From an uncultured Dehalococcoidia bacterium (GTDB lineage Bacteria; Chloroflexota; Dehalococcoidia; Dehalococcoidales; UBA3254), in contig CAITCX010000062.1 in assembly GCA_903890885.1 (NCBI GenBank), forward strand, positions 1-6,188: a stretch of 6,188 nucleotides of DNA, in the 5' to 3' direction. Shown piece by piece: positions 1 to 5,518 of this stretch (its first letter is position 1; each line of letters begins with the position of its first letter). Position numbers and translations under genes: made by a program. The notes under the pieces are model-generated. The model ran no database searches, was not told the origin of the DNA, and saw only the letters and a program-made list of their open reading frames with translations.

Positions 1-104
1 ATGCGCTGGCTAGATGATCCTTTAAATTCCCAGCTATCGGGACTAGTTGCCCTAGTGTATTCCTAAATGTGCCAGATGTGGTAGAGAGCTGGATTGGGAC
101 AACG

Positions 105-129
105 TGACCTTACCCCTTAGTTAGTATCA
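105..129. repeat. probable terminal inverted repeat of an IS3-family element (one end only)
   Basis: The stretch beginning TGACCTTACCCC lies about 8 bases beyond the stop codon of the minus-strand transposase remnant, which is where IS3-family elements have their right end. It resembles the TGACCT-plus-C-run tips common in that family, which is recalled family knowledge and not a search result. No matching inverted copy was found between 350 and 536, so the other end appears to be lost. The exact inner boundary is a guess. Confidence 0.4.
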
Positions 130-136
130 TCTTCTA

Positions 137-346
137 TTAGAATCCGGCCGTTGCAAAAGCATACTCCATGGGAGTTAGGTTTTTCAATGAGCTATGAGGT
201 CTAAACTTGTTATAATCCTCCCGCCAGTTTTCTATTATGTCCGTAGCTTGCTTCAAGCTGATAAACCAGTTTGTATTCAGGATTATTATCCTATACCTTA
301 AAACCAGTCTAATTATAAAATTAACGTCCAGAAATCGATATATCAC
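137..346 (-). pseudogene. IS3-family (IS407-like) transposase OrfB, 3' remnant
   Basis: The last 46 or so residues (bases about 137-277) match the C-terminal end of IS3-family OrfB transposases, the DDE integrase-like subunit that cuts and joins IS ends. Visible hallmarks are LNTNWFISL, then W-x-x-DYN-x-x-RPHSSL and NLTPMEYAF, the conserved tail of the rve-type catalytic domain; the glutamate of the DDE triad would lie just upstream and is not present. The first 23 residues of the open frame do not look like transposase. Just upstream of LNTNWF the expected F-x-x-RDEC coding sequence seems to survive only as a frame-shifted, degenerate trace (about 280-300). A full element would need about 1 kb more, which is absent because the glycosyltransferase gene starts at 537. 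It is therefore a dead fragment, transcribed away from the crt-like operon. Confidence 0.75.
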
Positions 347-492
347 AACCCTGCCCGGTATAAGAGAATAACTTTCTAATCGAATAGTTTAGCATTTCGA
401 TATGGCGACAATTATTCTCCCAAAAATGGCAGCATCACAAAAAATTTTCAAGGATTTCAACTAGACTGTGAAGGATGACCACGTTTCTATAT

Positions 493-521
493 TTGTGAGC
501 CGAGTTTCTATCGATTATAAT
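493..521 (+). promoter_or_regulatory. sigma-A-type promoter for the crt-like operon
   Basis: A TTGTGA -35 box (493-498, 4 of 6 consensus bases) is followed after 17 bases by a perfect TATAAT -10 box (516-521). Transcription would begin near 528, only about 9 bases before the ATG at 537. The weak ribosome site AGG (525-527) would then lie at or before the first transcribed base, so the message may be nearly leaderless, or another start site further upstream may be used. Confidence 0.5.
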
Positions 522-536
522 ATCAGGTAATCTTTT

Positions 537-1661
537 ATGAATATTCATGATCTGGTTTTCCAGACTGTATTTTGGGCACTGGGATTTCTGTTTCTATTTC
601 GCATCCCGCATTGCCGGAATAGGAACTGGAAGAAGGATGCCTATCCCTCCACGTCCGTCATCATCCCAGCCCGTAACGAAGAAAAGTCGTTGCCCATTTT
701 GCTGAGATCTCTGCGAGAGCAGTCTTTCCGGCCTTACGAAATTATTGTGGTTGATGGGACTTCAGAAGACCGGACCTTCGAAATTGCCCGAAGAGAAGGT
801 GCAATTGTAATGCCTTCCGGTCCGCTCCCGGCTGGCTGGTTAGGCAAACCCTGGGCCTGCTGCCAGGGAGCCTCGGTTGCTAAAGGAGATCTGCTTATTT
901 TTCTGGATGCAGATACATTTATGGAAAAAGACGGTCTGAAGCAAATTATTGATACATACCTCGCAAGGGACGGCGTTGTCACCGTGCAACCCTTCCACCA
1001 AACCAAACAGCTTTACGAACAATTATCCGGCTATTTTAATATTATCGAGCTGGCCGGGATGGGCACTTTTACGGCCCTGGGGAATCTCATCAAACCCATA
1101 GGCTTATTCGGCCCCTGTGTCATAATGAGCCGGAAATATTATTTTAAAAGCGGTGGACACCGCCAGGTCAAAGGTGAAGTTGTGGAAGACCTGGCGCTGG
1201 GAAGCAGAATCAAGAAACAGAAGGTCCCAATACACTGTTACGGAGGCAGGGGGACCCTCTCTTTTCGCATGTATCCGAACGGCCTGGGCGAACTGGTCGA
1301 AGGCTGGGGCAAGGGCTTTGCCACTGGGGCCTTAAAGACGCCCCTCCCTCTCCTGGCCGCCCTCATTTTATGGATCGGCGGCAGTATCACTGCCACAAGT
1401 CATGTCATTCAATCACTCAGCGGTGCCAATACGGCAGCCGTTCTGATATGGGGGACTACTTACCTTCTCTATGCCGCTCAAATCTACTGGATGCTAGCCA
1501 GGGCAGGAACTTTCAAGTTTTATACCGCTCTCTTATACCCGGTTTCATTACTGTTTTTCCTGGTTGTCTTTATACGTTCCTTCTTTTTAATTTATATCCG
1601 GAAAAGTGTGAACTGGAAGGGCCAAAAAATTAGCCTGAAAAACAAGGTTTTGAGTAAATGA
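537..1661 (+). CDS. crtQ: CrtQ-like family 2 glycosyltransferase (4,4'-diaponeurosporenoate glycosyltransferase type)
   Basis: This 374-residue membrane-anchored glycosyltransferase resembles Staphylococcus CrtQ along its whole length, the enzyme that places glucose from UDP-glucose on the carboxyl group of a C30 carotenoid acid during staphyloxanthin synthesis. An N-terminal hydrophobic anchor (residues 7-22) is followed by the GT-A domain: VIIPARNEE (41-49), the metal-binding DAD motif (124-126), VQPFH (150-154), GGH (206-208), the ED pair of the catalytic region (217-218) and FRMYPNGLGELVEGW (243-257), all with counterparts in the staphylococcal protein. Three C-terminal membrane segments lie near 268-285, 298-322 and 330-354. 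The usual second aspartate of the VVDDGS motif reads VVDGTS (71-76). The ATG at 537 has only a weak ribosome site. The gene overlaps the next by 4 bases, so the two are translationally coupled. The true acceptor is unknown, because no C30 synthase is visible. Confidence 0.85.
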   Translation: MNIHDLVFQTVFWALGFLFLFRIPHCRNRNWKKDAYPSTSVIIPARNEEKSLPILLRSLREQSFRPYEIIVVDGTSEDRTFEIARREGAIVMPSGPLPAGWLGKPWACCQGASVAKGDLLIFLDADTFMEKDGLKQIIDTYLARDGVVTVQPFHQTKQLYEQLSGYFNIIELAGMGTFTALGNLIKPIGLFGPCVIMSRKYYFKSGGHRQVKGEVVEDLALGSRIKKQKVPIHCYGGRGTLSFRMYPNGLGELVEGWGKGFATGALKTPLPLLAALILWIGGSITATSHVIQSLSGANTAAVLIWGTTYLLYAAQIYWMLARAGTFKFYTALLYPVSLLFFLVVFIRSFFLIYIRKSVNWKGQKISLKNKVLSK

Positions 1662-2146
1662 TCTTGCACCTGTCCCCTGTGTGGACCCTGGTGATTGATT
1701 TCACGGCATGGCTGGCGATACACGTGGGGGTTTCCGTATGGCTTTATTACCTTAGACCAGAATTATTTAATCCGGAATCCTGGCTCTACAGGGCCCGCCT
1801 TTGGGAAAGCAACGGCAGGCTGTACCAGACTATTTTTAAAGTAAAAACCTGGAAAAAATTCTTGCCGGATGGTGCGGCTGTCGCTAAGAACGGGTTCAGA
1901 AAGAACCACCTCGGTTCCAGGCAGGCCGGTTATTTACACAGGTTCATTTCAGAAACCTGCCGGGCCGAGCTCACCCATTGGATCATTGGCGTATCCTGGC
2001 CGGTCTTTTTCATCTGGAACGACTGGTGGATTACACTGATAATGCTGGCTTACGCCATAATAGTAAATATACCCTGTATTATCAGCCAGCGCTACAACCG
2101 GATACGCCTGAAAAGTGCGCTTTGCCAAATAACAGAAAGGAAGTAA
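1658..2146 (+). CDS. crtO: CrtO-like glycosyl-4,4'-diaponeurosporenoate acyltransferase
   Basis: This small, 162-residue integral membrane protein is like Staphylococcus CrtO, which puts a fatty acyl chain on the C6 hydroxyl of the glucose in the last step of staphyloxanthin synthesis. Shared features are KTWKKFLPDG (63-72, compare the KWKHKILDG-type stretch in the staphylococcal protein), ETCRAELTHWI (99-109) and NIPCIISQRYNRIRL (137-151). The length is the same as in Staphylococcus. Hydrophobic segments lie at about 8-30 and 108-143, leaving a basic, polar loop between them that carries the conserved H and E residues. The ATG overlaps the crtQ stop as ATGA, with AAGG about 10 bases upstream. 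The pairing of CrtQ with CrtO is the strongest argument that both work on the same lipid. Note that the name crtO is also used for an unrelated carotenoid ketolase, which this is not. Confidence 0.82.
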   Translation: MILHLSPVWTLVIDFTAWLAIHVGVSVWLYYLRPELFNPESWLYRARLWESNGRLYQTIFKVKTWKKFLPDGAAVAKNGFRKNHLGSRQAGYLHRFISETCRAELTHWIIGVSWPVFFIWNDWWITLIMLAYAIIVNIPCIISQRYNRIRLKSALCQITERK

Positions 2147-2147
2147 A

Positions 2148-4544
2148 TTGCTTATGAAGATGTTAGACACTTCCATCCTGCAGGATTCATACCAGGTGGT
2201 GGTGATAGGTTCCGGGTTAGGCGGGTTAACAGCCGCCGCGCTGCTGGCAAAAAGGGGACTTAAGGTTCTGCTGGTAGAGCACCACTATCTGCCGGGGGGA
2301 TTGTGTACCACTTTGCGCCGCCAGAACTTTTCCTTTGATACCGGCACAGCCTTGCTTTACGGATTTGGCAAGAAAGGCGTCAATCCTTTTACCTTCGTAA
2401 TGAATGAGCTGGAAGAAGAGACGGATATAATAGAGCATGATATGCTGCTGCGCATGCACTTCGAGGGCAAAGAGATCAATTTTTGGCCGGATTATGAAAA
2501 ATTTTTAACCGAGTTAACCACGGCTTTCCCCCAGCAGGCTGACCAGCTGCGCAGTTTATATGCCTACCTGTATGATGTCTACGTAAAAATTATCGCCCGC
2601 CAGCCGATGATAGTACCGCCCACTGAAATGCCGGTCAAGGATAATCTGATAGCGCTATTAAAGCACCCTCTGGTTTTGCTACAGACCTTTAAAATGTTAT
2701 CCACCTCTACCGAAACGATATTAAAGAAATATATTACCGATCCAGATCTGCTGGCCTTTTTTGATAAACTTACCTCAACTTACTGCTATTGCACTATCCA
2801 GGAAACGCCGGCCATTCTTGCGGCCACCATGTTTGTGGATAACCATATCGGGGGCGCCTACTATCCGGCCCGTTCGCCCCAGGTTTTAAGCAGCAAGTTG
2901 GAAAAAGCCCTGGAAAAGTACGGCGGTGAGGCCATCTACCGTCACCGCGTAGAAGAAATCCTTATGGTTAACGACAGGGCCACCGGAGTACGCCTCTCGG
3001 ACGGAACCATAATCAAGGCTGATTATATTGTGGCCAATGCTACAGTTTGGAACCTTTACGGCCAGCTTATCAGGCCTGAACATATCAAACCTGAGCGGCT
3101 GGCCTGGACTAAAACCCTGGTGCCCACCTACCCGGCCATGGTACTGTACCTGGGGGTCAGGGCTGAAGCCATCCCCGCCGGCACCAAGGCGGTAGAGATG
3201 TTCATCGAGGACAAGCGGGGAGTCAACAGCGGCGATGTAACGGTCTATATTTCTTCCCTGGATGATCCTTCAATTGCCCCTCCCGGCACCCACGCCATGA
3301 CGGTGGTGGCTCCCTCCACCCTGGCCTGGCCTGATCCCTGGAACAGCAATTATGCCTCATCTCAAAGCTATCTCCAGCAAAAAAGGCGAGAACAGGACCG
3401 CATACTGAATCAACTGCAGCAGCATTTCCCGGATTTAATGCAGAATATCCTGGTCATGGAGACCGGCACCCCGGCTACTATCGAACGCTACACCCTCAAG
3501 AACAAAGGCGCGGTGGGCGGTCCAAAACAAGCCATAGGTCAAGAGCTGATGAAACGACTGCACGCCCGCAGCGAGTGGAAGAACCTCTATTTTTGCGGGG
3601 ATTCTACGGTAATGGGTATGGGCGCTCCGGCCGTCGCCGTCTCAGGTGTGGGCGCTGCCAACGTACTCCTGCGGGATGCAGGCCTGCCAGAGTACCGGCG
3701 GCGGTCTTTCAACCATGATTATGTCAATTTAATCAAGGGCAGGCAACCCTTGAAGATGACTGAACCTGGCAGCTCTTTAACTCCTGAATCGTCGATAGGA
3801 CGGGCGCGGCAATGCCAGTACTGCGAAAAACCAGGCTGCACGGCGGCCTGCCCTGCCGGTATCGATGTGGTGAATGTCATGCGCAAGATTGAGGCTGGCA
3901 ATATTATGGGGGCAGCCCGCACCCTGCATGAGATGAATCCCCTCAGCGAAATCTGCGGATACAGCTGCGGGCTTAATCCTCCCTGTGAAACTAACTGCAA
4001 CCGTCTGAGCTTCTCAAATCAGGCAGTGCAGATAAGAGAGCTGCAAGCCTGGGTCTGCCGCCAGGCGGACAGGGACGGCTGGATTCGCCAGGATATCCAG
4101 CCTAACGGCTGGAAAGCGATAATCGTGGGAGCCGGACCAGCCGGACTGGGGGCTGCCCACTGGCTCGGCAGGTTGGGATATGAAGTAACTATTTATGACC
4201 GGCTGAACTCCCCCGGCGGCTCGCTGCTGGATGTTCAGGTAGAGCAAATTCCGCGTGAGGTCATATTCCGGGAAATTTCAGCCCTGATGCTGCCCAATAT
4301 CACTTTTAAAGGCGGCCAGGAACTGGCAAAGACGGCGGTTCAAGAGATGCTGGCAGCACCTGAGACGGTTGTACTGATCGCTACCGGGCAGCATCCTGCC
4401 CTGTTTACTTCGCCCCAGGGCAACCTCTTTATGGCTGGCAGCCTGGTAACAGGCCTCTGTTCGGTGGTTAAGGCAGTCGGCGACGCCCGCCGCGCAGTCA
4501 AAGAAATCCAGGCCTATTTCTTAGATCATAGAATATCGACTTAA
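2148..4544 (+). CDS. fusion flavoprotein: CRTISO/phytoene desaturase-like domain plus dihydropyrimidine-dehydrogenase-like 4Fe-4S/FAD domain
   Basis: This 798-residue protein has two halves. Residues 15-510 form a COG1233-type FAD oxidoreductase closest in recalled features to plant/cyanobacterial carotenoid isomerase (CRTISO): GSGLGG (21-26), E44, PGG (49-51), FDTGTALLYGF (63-73), KYITDPDLLAFFD (194-206), GGAYYP (235-240) and the FAD-closing CGDSTVMGMG (483-492). Residues 511-552 are a linker. Residues 553-640 are an Fer4_20-type iron-sulfur domain with cysteines at 556, 559, 564, 568, 603, 607, 613 and 617. Residues 656-785 are a second FAD domain with GAGPAG (661-666), PGG (689-691), IATG (744-747) and FMAGS (761-765). 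The NADPH-binding domain normally lying between ATG and AGD in GltD/DPYD is missing. The TTG at 2148 sits 6 bases after AGGA (2138-2141); ATG at 2154 is the alternative. Within the operon it may isomerise, desaturate or oxidise the isoprenoid that CrtQ and CrtO decorate; the exact reaction cannot be told. Confidence 0.85.
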   Translation: MLMKMLDTSILQDSYQVVVIGSGLGGLTAAALLAKRGLKVLLVEHHYLPGGLCTTLRRQNFSFDTGTALLYGFGKKGVNPFTFVMNELEEETDIIEHDMLLRMHFEGKEINFWPDYEKFLTELTTAFPQQADQLRSLYAYLYDVYVKIIARQPMIVPPTEMPVKDNLIALLKHPLVLLQTFKMLSTSTETILKKYITDPDLLAFFDKLTSTYCYCTIQETPAILAATMFVDNHIGGAYYPARSPQVLSSKLEKALEKYGGEAIYRHRVEEILMVNDRATGVRLSDGTIIKADYIVANATVWNLYGQLIRPEHIKPERLAWTKTLVPTYPAMVLYLGVRAEAIPAGTKAVEMFIEDKRGVNSGDVTVYISSLDDPSIAPPGTHAMTVVAPSTLAWPDPWNSNYASSQSYLQQKRREQDRILNQLQQHFPDLMQNILVMETGTPATIERYTLKNKGAVGGPKQAIGQELMKRLHARSEWKNLYFCGDSTVMGMGAPAVAVSGVGAANVLLRDAGLPEYRRRSFNHDYVNLIKGRQPLKMTEPGSSLTPESSIGRARQCQYCEKPGCTAACPAGIDVVNVMRKIEAGNIMGAARTLHEMNPLSEICGYSCGLNPPCETNCNRLSFSNQAVQIRELQAWVCRQADRDGWIRQDIQPNGWKAIIVGAGPAGLGAAHWLGRLGYEVTIYDRLNSPGGSLLDVQVEQIPREVIFREISALMLPNITFKGGQELAKTAVQEMLAAPETVVLIATGQHPALFTSPQGNLFMAGSLVTGLCSVVKAVGDARRAVKEIQAYFLDHRIST

Positions 4545-4572
4545 GCGATTGCCAGAAGCTTCTTACCTTTCG

Positions 4573-5058
4573 ATGCTGCAAGTTTCAGCCTGGCATAAAG
4601 GAGGGATAATAATCGATTCGGACATATACTTAAAAATCAAAGCACTGTTAAGATCTCAAAAACTGGCTGTTTTATCTACCCTGTGCGAGAGTCAACCTTA
4701 CTGTAACCTGGTGGCCTTCGCGGAGTCTGAAGGATCCAGAGAGGTTTTATTTTTCACGCCTAAAAACACCAATAAGTATGAAAACCTGGTGGCGAACAAG
4801 AGGGTAGCCCTGTTAGTTGACAACAGGACCAATCAAATCCAGGATTTTAAAGAAGCTACCGCTGTGACCCTCATCGGGACTGCTGAGGAAATAGATATTG
4901 GCAAGGAACCATATCTGCTCGATGTGTTTACCGCCAAACATCCCAATCTAGCCGATATTATAAAAAACAAAAACAATGCTTTATTCAAGGTTAATATTAG
5001 TGCCTATATTGTGGCTACTTTTGATAGTACTATAAGAATTCAAGCCCGTTTCAGCTAA
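4573..5058 (+). CDS. PNPOx-like (pyridoxamine 5'-phosphate oxidase family) flavin-binding protein, start uncertain
   Basis: This is a small split-barrel protein of the PNPOx-like superfamily, whose members bind FMN, F420 or heme. Numbering from the ATG at 4573 (161 aa), the pattern KLAVLSTLCESQPYCNLVAF (30-49), VLFFTPKNTNKYENL (58-72), NKRVALLVDNR (75-85), AVTLIGTAEEI (97-107) and LFKVNISAYIVATFD (137-151) follows the barrel strands and ligand loop typical of the family. The substrate is not predictable. The start is unclear. TTG 4549 and ATG 4573 have no ribosome site, whereas a near-perfect AAAGGAGG (4597-4604) is followed by ATA (4609) and ATC (4612), and no ATG, GTG or TTG follows before conserved sequence. 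Homologs typically begin only a few residues ahead of the KxLLxxQKLAVLST region, which favours initiation at about 4606-4612. It lies 28 bases after the fusion gene, so is probably co-transcribed. Confidence 0.8.
   Translation: MLQVSAWHKGGIIIDSDIYLKIKALLRSQKLAVLSTLCESQPYCNLVAFAESEGSREVLFFTPKNTNKYENLVANKRVALLVDNRTNQIQDFKEATAVTLIGTAEEIDIGKEPYLLDVFTAKHPNLADIIKNKNNALFKVNISAYIVATFDSTIRIQARFS
4597..4604 (+). promoter_or_regulatory. strong Shine-Dalgarno site facing non-standard start codons
   Basis: AAAGGAGG lies inside the longest frame of the PNPOx-like gene. It would place the ribosome on ATA at 4609 (4-base spacing) or ATC at 4612 (7-base spacing). No ATG, GTG or TTG exists in frame downstream near it. 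This site decides the likely start but implies an unusual initiator, as known for AUU/AUC/AUA starts such as infC. Confidence 0.55.
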
Positions 5059-5149
5059 CGTCCCTGCCAATTAACACCTGCTTGATTTTAACTCCGGGTT
5101 CAAGGAAATCTCCCGTCTGGGGAGAGGGGATGAGAAGAAGGGAAGCTTA

Positions 5150-5179
5150 TTGCGCAGGCGTAAAAATGAGTGTTATAAT
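5150..5179 (+). promoter_or_regulatory. extended -10 promoter for gatCA
   Basis: The -10 box TATAAT (5174-5179) is perfect and is preceded by TG at 5171-5172, giving the extended form TGnTATAAT. A weak -35 box, TTGCGC (5150-5155), lies 18 bases upstream. Initiation near 5186 would leave a leader of about 20 bases carrying the GGAGAGG ribosome site. This would uncouple the tRNA-amidotransferase genes from the upstream pigment-type operon. No T-box specifier or antiterminator sequence is visible in the short gap. Confidence 0.6.
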
Positions 5180-5205
5180 TGGCTGAGTACCCGGAGAGGT
5201 TTATG

Positions 5206-5496
5206 ATGAAGCTAAAACGTGAGGAAGTCCTGCATATCGCCGCCCTGGCCAGGGTGGGTGTCACCGATGCTGATGTGGAGATTATGCAGGTACAACTTTC
5301 CAATATCCTTGAGAATTTCGAGATCCTGAAAAAACTGGACACTGAAGGCGTTTCGCCTACAGCCCAATCAATCGCCCTGCAAAACGTCATTATGAAAGAC
5401 GAGATCAAAGCGTCTTTGCCCCAGGAAGACGTTCTATTTAATGCCCCTCAGAGGGAAGGCGACTTCTTCAAAGTTAAAGTAGTGCTCGAAGACTAA
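5206..5496 (+). CDS. gatC: Asp-tRNA(Asn)/Glu-tRNA(Gln) amidotransferase subunit C
   Basis: GatC is the small subunit that wraps around GatA and GatB and stabilises the GatCAB complex in the cytoplasm. The 96-residue product has the family's normal length and layout: an N-terminal helix MKLKREEVLHIAALARV (1-17), a second helix around QLSNILENFEILKKL, the LDTEGVSPT turn, and the C-terminal tail DEIKASL...LFNAP...FFKVKVVLED, of which NAP and FFKV are strongly conserved. The ATG at 5206 is chosen because GGAGAGG (5193-5199) sits 6 bases upstream and the protein then starts as GatC proteins usually do; ATG 5203 is 3 bases from the site, and the longer frame from TTG 5179 overlaps the -10 box. It is followed 22 bases later by gatA, as expected for a gatCA(B) operon. 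Confidence 0.93.
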   Translation: MKLKREEVLHIAALARVGVTDADVEIMQVQLSNILENFEILKKLDTEGVSPTAQSIALQNVIMKDEIKASLPQEDVLFNAPQREGDFFKVKVVLED

Positions 5497-5518
5497 TATT
5501 TTAAGCCGTGAGGACAAT

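Larger units (their letters stand above)
1..536. other. gene-poor AT-rich flank with IS debris
   Basis: Apart from the transposase remnant and putative IS end, no gene can be supported here. A short plus-strand frame (1-66) gives 21 residues ending in a TAA and resembles nothing recognised. The part from about 347 to 490 has frequent stops on both strands and is clearly more AT-rich than the operon that follows. The whole segment reads as a decayed insertion site bordering the operon on its upstream side. If other pigment genes once lay upstream in the same unit, this is where they would have been cut off. Confidence 0.6.

Noticed and set aside
1..66. Open plus-strand frame beginning with ATG at base 1
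   Set aside because: Only 21 residues, no recognisable similarity and no ribosome site visible because it starts at the window edge; it may be chance.
380..430. AT-rich stretch that could be the end of another insertion sequence
   Set aside because: No transposase frame and no inverted partner could be found, and the resemblance to IS ends is only an impression.
734..1022. Minus-strand and alternate-frame open frames within the glycosyltransferase gene
   Set aside because: They are shadows of the real plus-strand frame, have no ribosome sites and no recognisable domains.
3687..3812. Possible gene boundary inside the fusion flavoprotein, with the iron-sulfur half as a separate gene
   Set aside because: The frame is continuous through the linker, with no stop and no clear ribosome site plus start in front of the cysteine cluster domain.
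5109..5125. Short hairpin TCTCCC / GGGAGA between the PNPOx-like gene and gatC
   Set aside because: The stem is only 6 base pairs and no run of T follows it, so it is not supported as an intrinsic terminator; no other terminator was found in the gap.
5179..5205. Extended gatC start at TTG 5179
   Set aside because: It overlaps the -10 box, has no ribosome site and adds nine residues that GatC proteins do not usually have.
5059..5205. T-box or other riboswitch ahead of gatC
   Set aside because: The gap is too short and no T-box sequence such as the GGTGG-type antiterminator element is present.
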